From: Bacteroidia bacterium
Lineage (GTDB): Bacteria; Bacteroidota; Bacteroidia; B-17B0; Aurantibacillaceae
Assembly (NCBI GenBank): GCA_016787705.1
Contig: JAEUTP010000008.1
Span: 806,001 to 870,000, forward strand
Length of the DNA stretch: 64,000 nucleotides
Reading direction: 5' to 3'
The notes below the pieces were generated by a model, which had not been told where the DNA came from, did no database searches, and worked only from the letters and a program-made list of their open reading frames with translations. Position 1 is the first letter of the stretch. The number at the start of each line of letters is the position of its first letter. Made by a program: the position numbers and the translations under genes. Below are positions 46,839 through 55,603 of this stretch, in pieces.

Positions 46839-48710
46839 TTACTTTTTTCTTCTTGCCGCAATCAGCGAAACGTAAAGGATCTTAATGGATTGTTTTGCAG
46901 ATAAATTTCTTGATATGCAGGCTATGCTAAACGATAGCAGGAAACTTGAAAAGATATTTATAACGCCTATTAATAGAATGCCCGCAAAAATGGTTACAAA
47001 CTCGAGAGTATGATATACATATACTGATCCCAAAGCTATTCCAAAATTGCCGGATGAAACGGTTACATGACGTATATCAAATGGTAAACCTAAAAAGGTT
47101 CCAATATTACCCGCACTTCCTAATATTAATCCTAAAAACAGATTACCAATAATGGCGCCAAGATTTTTTTCTACAAAATCAGCAATCCTGGTAAGAAAAG
47201 CGGGCGAATAGTTTTGAGACCAGTCCGGGTGTTCTTTGATTCTTTTCGCAAAATCAGAGAACACAACTTTATTATCATAGTATCCTGTAATAATACCAGC
47301 TATTGTTAAAAATATTCCGGTAACAAAGGCGTAAAATAAAGACAGGCTCATTAATGGATGATTAGATCTTAATTGTGCAGCCGCAGTTTTATACTCAAAC
47401 ACTTGATAGTGAAAAAAATATTTTAACCCAAAAGCTATTAAAAAGCAAAGCGGTAATACAATAATTAAATTACCTATTAACGATACAAACTGGCTGCGAA
47501 TGATCTGCTTTAAAACCGGCGCAACATTTTCAGTGCTTTTATCTTCAATATTCCTTGCAATATAAGAGGCTGTCATAGCCGGCTGTTTAGTGGCCAGTGT
47601 AAAGTGTAAAAAATGCATGAGAATAAAACCTATGCCATAGTTTAATCCAAATAATAAACCTTCAAAAAATAAAGACAAGTTTAGCTGGTGTATATAATGT
47701 TTAATAAATACAAGACAAACCACAATTAAGCCACCACCCATTGCCGAGCGGAACAGTTTCTTGTTTTCATTTCGTGAAAAGCCAATATAATGCTCACCTT
47801 TTTCAGAAGTATGGCTCATAATACGGTAGGCCAGTAAACCGGTATTGGATCGAATAAAATTTTTTATGCTATATTTTTCCTGGTTTGCTTTTAATAACGT
47901 AAACGATAACTCTTTAGTGGCTTTAAATTTCGTTTCTTTATCCTGCGAAAAAACATGGATAAGCGCGCGCATTCGTTTTATATGCTGTTCTGCTCGTGTA
48001 ATTAAAAAAGTAAGCTGCAGGCTGGTTCCCATTTCATCCTTTTTAGCAACAAGCTCTTTAAATATTTTTTCGCAACGCCTTAATTCAATAAGTGATACTA
48101 AACTCTTTTCAATTTGAAAATTAGCGTCCTGCTCTTCTGCAAATTCATTAATCGCTCTGTTCAATTCAAAAAAAGGAGAATGAGTATCATCTGCTTCCGG
48201 TAATTTTTGAACGATGTAAGGATCTACACCTAAAGTTACCAGCCTGTGAGAAAGTATTACAAGCGCATTTTTTATTTGTGAGTTAATGTTTTTTTGATAA
48301 TATGAATTATTAAGGATCAAAAATGAAAAAATTTTTGTCCAGTTATCTTCATCTATTTTATTTATCCATACACCACCTTTATTTCCAAATAAAAAAGATA
48401 AAAAATTACCAACTTCGGTTTTAGGTGTAACCGGTGGAAAGATCTTGTGTTTTATTTTTTTAAATAGTTCAGAAAAAAATCCCTGGCTTGAATTAATACC
48501 ATAATCAGTAAACGCGTTTACGAAAAAAGCATTTTCTAAAAAAAGTGTTGTGAATTTTCTTAATTCTTCCTGAAATTGCTCATTTGATTTTTGTTTAAAT
48601 AACAGATCAGAAAGCCTGGAATTAAAATCATCTTTTACTGCCAGCTTATCTAATTCCTCTAAAAAAGAGAATAGTTTTGGGTATTGGTATTTTTTAAGTT
48701 CCATAAGCAT
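46839..48710 (-). CDS. Polytopic protein of the 'site-specific recombinase' (Gcr-like) family
   Basis: 623 residues (a second ATG lies two codons in). The N-terminal 325 residues are soluble and helical. The C-terminal half has about seven membrane helices, with the family block GIGFILMHFLHFTLATKQPAMTAS. This family was named for a presumed recombinase, but no Tyr- or Ser-recombinase active-site pattern is visible and the architecture is that of a membrane protein. I regard the recombinase label as doubtful; function unknown. Confidence 0.8.
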   Translation of the reverse strand: MLMELKKYQYPKLFSFLEELDKLAVKDDFNSRLSDLLFKQKSNEQFQEELRKFTTLFLENAFFVNAFTDYGINSSQGFFSELFKKIKHKIFPPVTPKTEVGNFLSFLFGNKGGVWINKIDEDNWTKIFSFLILNNSYYQKNINSQIKNALVILSHRLVTLGVDPYIVQKLPEADDTHSPFFELNRAINEFAEEQDANFQIEKSLVSLIELRRCEKIFKELVAKKDEMGTSLQLTFLITRAEQHIKRMRALIHVFSQDKETKFKATKELSFTLLKANQEKYSIKNFIRSNTGLLAYRIMSHTSEKGEHYIGFSRNENKKLFRSAMGGGLIVVCLVFIKHYIHQLNLSLFFEGLLFGLNYGIGFILMHFLHFTLATKQPAMTASYIARNIEDKSTENVAPVLKQIIRSQFVSLIGNLIIVLPLCFLIAFGLKYFFHYQVFEYKTAAAQLRSNHPLMSLSLFYAFVTGIFLTIAGIITGYYDNKVVFSDFAKRIKEHPDWSQNYSPAFLTRIADFVEKNLGAIIGNLFLGLILGSAGNIGTFLGLPFDIRHVTVSSGNFGIALGSVYVYHTLEFVTIFAGILLIGVINIFSSFLLSFSIACISRNLSAKQSIKILYVSLIAARRKK

Positions 48711-48865
48711 CCAAATTTAACAACTACTTTAAAGGATTGGGTACTAATTTCCTCATATAAATTGTATCTTTTGTTAAAAATGTCATTATTTAATCATATA
48801 AATAACACTTAAAACGGGAATAAGATTTGATGCCTTTTTATACGATAACTTTTACATATAAAGCC

Positions 48866-48976
48866 ATGTATTCAAAGGAGATTAAGTTAGACCCTGTTTC
48901 AAAATTTTTATCAGGAAGATTTTCAAAATTGCTTATAGTAGCAGCAATAGCAATTGTTGCCTATTTAACAACGTAG
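48866..48976 (+). CDS. Possible 36-residue single-helix membrane protein
   Basis: ATG 48866 to TAG 48974-48976. The peptide has a charged N-terminus (MYSKEIKLDPVSKFLSGRFSK) then one hydrophobic helix LLIVAAIAIVAYL. A weak promoter-like pair (TTTG 48826, TAACTTTT 48846) precedes it with a short 16-nt spacer. It fills a 267-bp gap and stops just before the end of a convergent gene. Could be chance; small membrane proteins of this form are common. Confidence 0.4.
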   Translation: MYSKEIKLDPVSKFLSGRFSKLLIVAAIAIVAYLTT

Positions 48977-48977
48977 A

Positions 48978-50753
48978 TCATTCACTCAAAATAAATTGGT
49001 GATAAAGAATTTGTTTTGATGTGACCAGCTTTAACATATATTGATTTGGAATTAATTTTGGAAGTGTAAATTCGATTCCTTTATCTGTAATTTCAAAATT
49101 GTTTATTTCGGTTTCAATTCCGTTAACTGAAATCACACTTATTCTTTTTGCAGTAGTATTTTGTTCAAATTCAATCGTTAATTTTTCTTTGCTTGGATTT
49201 GGATATACTTTTAATTTATTACTGTTAGAATAATTTTTAATAGCATTGGCAATGCTGATCTTGAATGTATCGGCAAAACAATTTAAGCTATCGCTAACCA
49301 CTATTAACGAATTTGAAAATGCCGGTACCGTATTTTGTTTTGTTTTAATACTGTTATACGACCAGCTGTAACTCCCATTCCACGAGGCTGTAAGCGTTAT
49401 CGTTTGCGGCGAATTTGAATTAATAAGTTTTACTTTTTGGATATTTTTAAAAACTGTAAATTTATCATACACTACGCTATCTTCTCCAATAAAAAAAGCA
49501 TCCATCCTGTTTGCATCTACTTCAATAACAGTAGCCATGCCTTTTGCCGCGTTTGAATAATACATGGCATTGTGTGGGAAGGTTGGCTGTATGCCCGTTA
49601 CTTTTCCTGACGAACCACATACAGCATACACAACTCCCTTGTTACTTATGGTGTCTTTTATATAAGGACAAGAATTCGGCGTTCCATCATAATGCGCCGA
49701 TGAACTGTCTTTTGCGTGAACTGCTTTATTAAAAGTATCTTCGGTACCTGTATGTCCTTTCATTAGCCACGAACGCTCAAATACATGGCTGTGCCCGTTC
49801 AAAACAAGATCTACTCTACTTCTTTCAAATAGTGGTGTTAAATAGGTACGGATGCCAATAAGATCTCCTTCCCAATCAGAATTATGATTACCCATTGTGT
49901 AAGCTGGATGATGAAAATAAACGATTGTCCACATTTGATTATTTTGTGCAAGATCTTGCTTTAACCAAACGTATTGTGGTGAAAGCGTATCATACACTTT
50001 TAAAGTTTGCTCGGTGCCATACGAATCAATACTTACAAAATGAATATTTCCATAATTATAAGAATAATAAGCACCGGCGCCGGAAGCTAGTCCACCAAGC
50101 TCTGCGGCGGTTGGCGTATTAAAAATAGAATAATAGGCTACGTTCTTCGTTTCTGCAGCATTACCATCATTAGCATAATCATGATTGCCAATGCAGGGAT
50201 ACAAAGAAGTGTGATGCATAATAAAATTAGTTTGATAGGGGGCAAAGAATAAATTTGCATACTCATTTGCATAACCTGATTCGTAAGCATTATCTCCAAG
50301 AATAAGCCAGCAATTCACATAATTATTTTGCACAAAATTCATAATAGCCTTTTTTGTTTTTATTTGTGTGACCATTCCCGTGCCGCAATCCCCTGTTGCT
50401 ACTATCCTGATTTTTTTGTTTGTAGTTGGCGCTGTAAAAAAATAAAATGTATCTGTTGCAAAGGTGTTGGACGAATTAGTAACAAAGTAAAAATATTTGG
50501 TATCAGGCAATAAACCCCCAATGAAAACCGAATGTTGTTTTGTGGGTGAAAATAAACCCGCGGTATGATTTAAATTATTTTTTGTTAAACCAAATTTTAC
50601 AATAGAATTGGTTGTAGTATCGGTACGCCAATTAACGCGTATAGAAGTTTGTCCGGCCATTTGCAAATAAGGCCCATAAACTAACGAAGCAATTTGTGAA
50701 TGTAAAGTGAATGTAAATAAAATTGTAATAACTAAAACTAACTTTTTAAGCAT
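48978..50753 (-). CDS. T9SS-secreted metallophosphoesterase (purple acid phosphatase-like)
   Basis: 591 residues from ATG 50753; the longer frame starts at a TTG and adds only five residues. Signal peptide, N-terminal Fn3-like domain (YGPYLQMAGQTSIRVNWRTD, about 25-115), then a calcineurin-type domain with GDCGTG, GDNAYESG, GNHDY, FHHPAYTMG and NGHSHVFERS as dimetal ligands. After a PKD/Ig-like piece comes a T9SS sorting domain (LKVYPNPSKEKLTIEF). It is likely an extracellular phosphomonoesterase releasing phosphate. Confidence 0.9.
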   Translation of the reverse strand: MLKKLVLVITILFTFTLHSQIASLVYGPYLQMAGQTSIRVNWRTDTTTNSIVKFGLTKNNLNHTAGLFSPTKQHSVFIGGLLPDTKYFYFVTNSSNTFATDTFYFFTAPTTNKKIRIVATGDCGTGMVTQIKTKKAIMNFVQNNYVNCWLILGDNAYESGYANEYANLFFAPYQTNFIMHHTSLYPCIGNHDYANDGNAAETKNVAYYSIFNTPTAAELGGLASGAGAYYSYNYGNIHFVSIDSYGTEQTLKVYDTLSPQYVWLKQDLAQNNQMWTIVYFHHPAYTMGNHNSDWEGDLIGIRTYLTPLFERSRVDLVLNGHSHVFERSWLMKGHTGTEDTFNKAVHAKDSSSAHYDGTPNSCPYIKDTISNKGVVYAVCGSSGKVTGIQPTFPHNAMYYSNAAKGMATVIEVDANRMDAFFIGEDSVVYDKFTVFKNIQKVKLINSNSPQTITLTASWNGSYSWSYNSIKTKQNTVPAFSNSLIVVSDSLNCFADTFKISIANAIKNYSNSNKLKVYPNPSKEKLTIEFEQNTTAKRISVISVNGIETEINNFEITDKGIEFTLPKLIPNQYMLKLVTSKQILYHQFILSE

Positions 50754-50773
50754 GATTAAAGCTAGCAAAAAAA

Positions 50774-51151
50774 TTAATCCATATTGTTAAAACCCGAAAT
50801 GTCGCGCCTGTCTTTTTTAGTGGGACGGCCGCTTCCTTTGTCGCGCTTGATGTTAACAGTAAAAAAAACCGAATCTAATTTTTCCTGTTTTGTTTTTGGC
50901 GGAGAATGATCTGTGTAGTGTTTTTGCGCTAATTCAAAATTGCCGCGTTTTTCAAGCAAGGCAGTTACTTCAATTATTTTTTTATCGTTCCCAATAGTAA
51001 GGGTGTATTTTTCGCCTATTTTTACAATATGTGATGGTTTAAAATTATCACCATCCAGTTTTACTTTACCACCTTTAATTGCATCAGATGCTAATGTGCG
51101 CGATTTATACATGCGTATTGCCCATAAATAAGTGTCTGCCCTTACTTCCAT
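50774..51151 (-). CDS. S4-domain RNA-binding protein (Hsp15-like)
   Basis: 125 residues. The S4 domain at the N-terminus reads RADTYLWAIRMYKSRTLASDAIKGGKVKLDG, the typical helix-turn loop that binds RNA. The C-terminus is basic (KRDKGSGRPTKKDRRDI), as in HslR/Hsp15, which handles stalled 50S subunits carrying nascent chain-tRNA. Its ATG overlaps the TAA of the upstream gene by one base. Confidence 0.88.
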   Translation of the reverse strand: MEVRADTYLWAIRMYKSRTLASDAIKGGKVKLDGDNFKPSHIVKIGEKYTLTIGNDKKIIEVTALLEKRGNFELAQKHYTDHSPPKTKQEKLDSVFFTVNIKRDKGSGRPTKKDRRDISGFNNMD

Positions 51152-51750
51152 TACCGTAAAATAAGAAATTTAGAAACGTAAGACGTTTGTCCATCATTAA
51201 GGCGTAAAAAATACATGCCGTTATTTAGATCTGCAACACTTATTGTAGCATTATCAAAAGTAGTTGTAAGATCTAACACTTTTAAAGGCTTGCCGTGTTC
51301 ATCATAAATAAAACCGTTAAGCTTTGTATTATTAGTTTTATAGACCCTAACAGTAAGATGGTCTGTTACTGTTTGCAGGGGACTGGGATAAACGCTTATG
51401 CTTGTATTAAGAACCTCGGGTACAAATATTTTTTTTGCAACTGAGTTTTCTACCGGTATCAATTCTATTTTGTAATAGTTGTGTGTATTAAATACCGGAT
51501 CATTATGCAAATAACTTATGCTTTCATCTCTTGCCGTATCTCCACACACACCCGGATAATTAAAAACATCAGTAAAATTTATTGAGTCTTTACTGTGTTT
51601 AATGATGTAACCACTACAGGATGTGCCTTTTGTAATAGTAAATTTTACAGCAACACCATTTCCAGCTAAAAAAACTTTATAGTTGCTTATGCGCTGGGAA
51701 ACACCACTTAATGAGAACAGAATAAATATGTAACCAATTAGTTTTTTCAT
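51151..51750 (-). CDS. Small T9SS cargo protein
   Basis: 199 residues. Signal peptide (MKKLIGYIFILFSLSGVSQ), a Fn3-like beta domain (about 22-110, with GNGVAVKFTITKGTSCSGY), then a T9SS type A sorting domain (VYPSPLQTVTDHLTV to the end VSKFLILR). Probably an extracellular accessory protein. It overlaps the upstream gene by 4 nt (ATGA) and the downstream S4 gene by 1 nt. Confidence 0.82.
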   Translation of the reverse strand: MKKLIGYIFILFSLSGVSQRISNYKVFLAGNGVAVKFTITKGTSCSGYIIKHSKDSINFTDVFNYPGVCGDTARDESISYLHNDPVFNTHNYYKIELIPVENSVAKKIFVPEVLNTSISVYPSPLQTVTDHLTVRVYKTNNTKLNGFIYDEHGKPLKVLDLTTTFDNATISVADLNNGMYFLRLNDGQTSYVSKFLILR

Positions 51751-52769
51751 TCTTCGGTTATCCAGGCAAAATCGTTTTTGCCATTGTAATATAAAGTTAA
51801 TACATAATTGCCTTTTTGCAGCCCTAGCTTTTTGCTATCAATTAACAAGGTGTTGTTACCTTTTTTTATAGCAAGATCTTTTACAACTATCTTTTCAAAG
51901 CCTGCTAATAAGGGTTTTGTTAAAACAGCCGTCAGTTTAAGATCTGCAGTTGCTTCAAAACCTACTTTTATTTCCTGAGAAAAAGAAATAGTTTTTTCAA
52001 ACGTAATTTCCTTTGAATTGTTTTTTTGAAGATCATAGGTAGAGCCTTCATCAAAAATAGCAAATTCAGCATATTCTTTTTTCAAAGGCTTCCAACCTGC
52101 AATTATTTTGTTTCGTTCAATTTTTAATATTAAAGAAGTTTCTGTTTGTATGCGTATATTTTGCTTAATGGGTATCGAATTCATTTTGTAATAATCAAAC
52201 TTTAATCCACCATTGTTGCTAATAGCCATGGTTACATCGGTTTTTCCATAGGCAAAATAATTTTGAGTGTCGTAATACAAAACATACAATATGCCTGTTT
52301 TGTCGATTATCATTGCAGGCATAAACTGGTCTTTGTGATTAGGTCTGTATGTTACAAGAATAGGCTCTGTCCATGTTTTGCCGGCATCATCACTGTAAAC
52401 AACAAAAACATCTTTATTATTTAAACCGTTCTTTTCATCGCTCCAGCTAATGTAAATACGGTTTTTATAAGCATTACTTTTATCAATGGCAATTGCCGGA
52501 ATGCTATTAAATGCCGATTTATTTTTTACTGCAACTATTACCTGCTTAAAATTGTTCTTTATAAAGTATAAAGAGTCGTTTTCAACCGAAGCTTTGCAAA
52601 GTTCACCATCATTATTAGTGCAGGTAGCTTGTAAAGGCAATGAAGTGTTATTGCCTGTGCGCAAATTTATTGCACTCATTTGTGAATGCACGTTAGTACA
52701 CAACATTAACAAATAATAAAAGAGAAAATATGTTTTAAAAAATTTCAGACTTAAACAGCTTTGTTGCAA
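51747..52769 (-). CDS. Exported BNR/sialidase-like repeat protein
   Basis: 340 residues from a TTG at 52769. No ATG lies before the signal peptide core; a CTG at 52748 would give MKFFKTYFLFYYLLML, the best-looking signal start. The mature part has BNR/Asp-box-like repeats (VVYSDDAGKTWTEP, AISNNGGLKFDYYK), suggesting a sialidase-like beta-propeller; with few repeats it may not be enzymatic. The C-terminal 70 residues are a separate beta-domain and not a T9SS sorting domain. It overlaps the small T9SS gene by 4 nt, so the two are probably coupled. Confidence 0.7.
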   Translation of the reverse strand: MQQSCLSLKFFKTYFLFYYLLMLCTNVHSQMSAINLRTGNNTSLPLQATCTNNDGELCKASVENDSLYFIKNNFKQVIVAVKNKSAFNSIPAIAIDKSNAYKNRIYISWSDEKNGLNNKDVFVVYSDDAGKTWTEPILVTYRPNHKDQFMPAMIIDKTGILYVLYYDTQNYFAYGKTDVTMAISNNGGLKFDYYKMNSIPIKQNIRIQTETSLILKIERNKIIAGWKPLKKEYAEFAIFDEGSTYDLQKNNSKEITFEKTISFSQEIKVGFEATADLKLTAVLTKPLLAGFEKIVVKDLAIKKGNNTLLIDSKKLGLQKGNYVLTLYYNGKNDFAWITEE

Positions 52770-52918
52770 AAGTACTACATTTTATTTGCCGTTTTTTTGA
52801 TATTATCGCTTTTTTCCATAATTAACAAGGCTCTCAGCACATCTTAATTTTTCTAAAAAGCCTGTAATATTTCTTTTTATATGTCCATCAAAATCTTACC
52901 TTTAGCCTTTATTTTTTT

Positions 52919-54316
52919 ATGGAAAAATCTACAATAAATACTTATCTGGACCAAAATAAAGACCGCGTATTAAACGAGTTATTGGATCTGTTAAGAATAC
53001 CTTCTGTAAGCGCAGATAGTGCTTACAAAAATGATGTTATTAAAACTGCAGAAGCGGTTAAGCAACGCCTTATTGAGGCCGGTGCCGATAAAGTGGAATT
53101 ATGTCAGACAGATGGTTTTCCGGTTGTGTATGGTGAAAAGATCATCGATCCAAAAAAACCAACAATCGTTGTATACGGACATTATGATGTGCAACCGGCC
53201 GATCCGCTTGAGTTGTGGAATTCGCCACCTTTTGAACCGGTAATTAAAAAAACAGAGATACATCCTGATGGTGCTATTTTTGCCCGCGGTGCCTGCGATG
53301 ATAAAGGCCAGATGTACATGCATGTTAAAGCGTTTGAATTAATGATGAAAACAAACACTTTGCCTTGTAATGTAAAATTTATGATTGAGGGTGAAGAAGA
53401 AGTTGGCTCGCCAAGCCTTGGCCCATGGATAATTAAAAATAAAGAGAAATTAAAAGGGGATATTATTTTAATTTCAGATACATCTATTATTGCCAATGAT
53501 ACACCAAGTATTGATACAGGCCTTCGTGGTTTAGCTTATATGGAAGTGGAAGTTGTTGGCCCTAATCGTGATTTGCATAGCGGTGTTTATGGAGGCGCAG
53601 TTGCTAATCCAATAAATATTTTGTGCAAGATGATAGCAAGCTGTCATGATGAGAATAATCATATTACCATTCCTGATTTTTATGCAGATGTAATGGAACT
53701 GAGTGCTGAAGAGCGCGCAGAGATGGCAAAAGCACCTTTTGACCTAAATGATTTTAAAAAAGATCTGAATGTGGATGATGTTTTAGGAGAGAAAGGTTAC
53801 ACAACTATTGAGCGCACAGGTATTCGTCCAACATTGGATGTGAATGGTATTTGGGGCGGTTACACAGGTGAAGGCGCAAAAACAGTGTTACCTTCAAAGG
53901 CATTTGCAAAAATAAGCATGCGTTTAGTGCCAAATCAAAATTCAGATAAGATCAGTGCTATCTTTCAAAGGTATTTTGAGAGCATTGCTCCAAAATCAGT
54001 TAAAATAGTAGTTAAGCCACATCATGGTGGTGAGCCTTATTTTTTAAGCTCAGAAAATAATGGATTTAAAGCGGCAAGCATGGCCATGCAGGAAACTTAC
54101 AACAAAAAACCGGTGCCAACACGTGGTGGTGGCAGCATTCCAATTGTGGCATTATTTAGAAAAGAATTAGGTTTAGATAGCATCTTACTTGGTTTTGGAT
54201 TAGACTCAGATGCTTTGCATTCGCCAAATGAGCATTATGGCTTATTTAATTATTATAAAGGCATTGAAACCATTCCTTTATTTTATAAATACTATACCCA
54301 ACTTTCTAAAAAATAA
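52919..54316 (+). CDS. M20-family metallopeptidase/dipeptidase
   Basis: 465 residues. Di-zinc peptidase with YGHYDVQPADP (metal His and catalytic Asp), RGACDDKGQ (bridging Asp), MIEGEEEVGSP (catalytic Glu and metal Glu) and LHSPNEHYG (distal metal His). The lid domain (about 195-370) has DLHSGVYGGAVANP. No signal peptide, so it is cytoplasmic. Similar to carnosinase/CNDP-type dipeptidases; exact substrate unknown. First of three plus-strand genes with short spacing. Confidence 0.92.
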   Translation: MEKSTINTYLDQNKDRVLNELLDLLRIPSVSADSAYKNDVIKTAEAVKQRLIEAGADKVELCQTDGFPVVYGEKIIDPKKPTIVVYGHYDVQPADPLELWNSPPFEPVIKKTEIHPDGAIFARGACDDKGQMYMHVKAFELMMKTNTLPCNVKFMIEGEEEVGSPSLGPWIIKNKEKLKGDIILISDTSIIANDTPSIDTGLRGLAYMEVEVVGPNRDLHSGVYGGAVANPINILCKMIASCHDENNHITIPDFYADVMELSAEERAEMAKAPFDLNDFKKDLNVDDVLGEKGYTTIERTGIRPTLDVNGIWGGYTGEGAKTVLPSKAFAKISMRLVPNQNSDKISAIFQRYFESIAPKSVKIVVKPHHGGEPYFLSSENNGFKAASMAMQETYNKKPVPTRGGGSIPIVALFRKELGLDSILLGFGLDSDALHSPNEHYGLFNYYKGIETIPLFYKYYTQLSKK

Positions 54317-54318
54317 AA

Positions 54319-54564
54319 ATGACTACCGGCGAATGGATAGGAACAGTTGGTGTAACATTGCTTTTAATTGCCTTTGCTTTAAATATTGGCAATAAGATCA
54401 CTTCCGAATCTAAAACCTATTTAGGATTGAATGTTTTGGGCGCTGCATTGGCTGGCATCTCCAGTTATATGATACATTTTACGCCATTTGTTATTTTAGA
54501 AAGTGTGTGGACTGTAGCAAGTTTATTAAGTCTGCTTAAAACTCTAAAAAATGAAGCAAATTAA
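54319..54564 (+). CDS. Small CBU_0592-like membrane protein
   Basis: 81 residues with three hydrophobic segments (about 8-25, 35-50 and 55-72) and the tail LKTLKNEAN. It resembles the CBU_0592 group as I recall it. It starts 2 nt after the peptidase stop and overlaps the next gene by 14 nt. Function unknown. Confidence 0.72.
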   Translation: MTTGEWIGTVGVTLLLIAFALNIGNKITSESKTYLGLNVLGAALAGISSYMIHFTPFVILESVWTVASLLSLLKTLKNEAN

Positions 54565-55018
54565 ATTCATATTACCAGCCGTTTTATTTTTCACATTTAT
54601 CTTTACAAGTTGTAAAGAGTTTAAAGAGGTACAATGCACCGGGGTTAAAGATTTTAAGATAAATAAGATCGGTGCTCAGGGTATTGATGCGGATATTATT
54701 TTAGGAGTGAAAAACCCGAATAAGATGCGTTTTTCTGTTTACAGAAGTGAGTTTGATGTTATTTACAATGGCGTAAAGCTTGGAAAAGCAAAGCTCTCTA
54801 AAAAAGTTAAGATAGAAGGCAATACTGAAAAGAACTACAGCTTTAATTTAAAAAGTAATTTCAAAGATGCCAATCCAATGGATGTAATGAAATTGATAAG
54901 CGGTGGAGGCAGAGGAGTTATAGAAGTAACAGGGGATCTTAAAGCAGGTAAATTTTATTTAAAGAAAAAATATCCTGTTAAAGTAAAAGAAAAAGTTGAC
55001 CTAATGAGTAAAGATTAG
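54551..55018 (+). CDS. LEA14-like lipoprotein
   Basis: 155 residues. Lipobox FTSC (Cys21), then a single beta-sandwich of LEA type 2 form (FKINKIGAQGIDADIILGVKNPNK, then SVYRSEFDVIYNGVKLGKAKLS). LEA14-like proteins are water-stress or membrane-associated proteins in plants and bacteria; here probably a periplasmic-facing lipoprotein of unknown role. It overlaps the convergent YqgE/AlgH gene by 4 nt. Confidence 0.82.
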   Translation: MKQIKFILPAVLFFTFIFTSCKEFKEVQCTGVKDFKINKIGAQGIDADIILGVKNPNKMRFSVYRSEFDVIYNGVKLGKAKLSKKVKIEGNTEKNYSFNLKSNFKDANPMDVMKLISGGGRGVIEVTGDLKAGKFYLKKKYPVKVKEKVDLMSKD

Positions 55019-55554
55019 TTGAGCGAAGGATCATTTCCAAAATCGGCAAAAATGCTATAGGTGTTTTTAATTTCTGTTAATTGCAGGCGCCATAGGTCTT
55101 CGGCCTCATTTCCAAAAAAACCCGACTCAACATTTTTATTAATTAACCAATGTTTTTTTTGAATTTCTCTTTCCAGCTGTCCGCCTGCCCAACCACTATA
55201 TCCTGCAAAAAATCGCACATCATAGGTTCTTACCTTACCATGTTCTATCATGTGCAGCAATTCATAAAAGTTGCCGCCAAAATAAATATCATCCTTAACT
55301 TTAACAGAATCACTTAAATTATGTCCTAACCTGTGAATGTAAAAAAGTTGATCTTTTGCAACAGGGCCACCTTCATAAATAGGAAAGTTGCCATTTTTAA
55401 TTTCAGGTTTTACATCACGTAATTTAAACTGTGTTTTATAATTTAAAACAAATCCAAGAGATTCATCCTCATTATGATTGGTGATATAAACAACAGAGCG
55501 GTTAAAAAAACTGTCTTGCAATAAAGGATGTGCTATGAGAATATTACCTTCCAC
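55015..55554 (-). CDS. YqgE/AlgH family protein (UPF0301)
   Basis: 179 residues. The family features are ILIAHPLLQDSFFNRSVVYI at the N-terminus, GFVLNYKT, YEGGPVAKDQLFYIHR and RFFAGYSGWAGGQLEREI. A cytoplasmic alpha/beta protein; AlgH in Pseudomonas affects alginate regulation, but the biochemical function is unresolved. Its start is GTG or ATG near 55554; the chosen one matches the family N-terminus. Confidence 0.92.
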   Translation of the reverse strand: MEGNILIAHPLLQDSFFNRSVVYITNHNEDESLGFVLNYKTQFKLRDVKPEIKNGNFPIYEGGPVAKDQLFYIHRLGHNLSDSVKVKDDIYFGGNFYELLHMIEHGKVRTYDVRFFAGYSGWAGGQLEREIQKKHWLINKNVESGFFGNEAEDLWRLQLTEIKNTYSIFADFGNDPSLN

Positions 55555-55603
55555 GAAATAAAGTTAGAGAAATTATTCTAACATCTAAATGTCAGCAAAA
55601 AAA

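Noticed and set aside
46839..48710. Mobile element based on the recombinase family name
   Set aside because: No recombinase active site, terminal repeats or cargo; the protein looks like a membrane protein.
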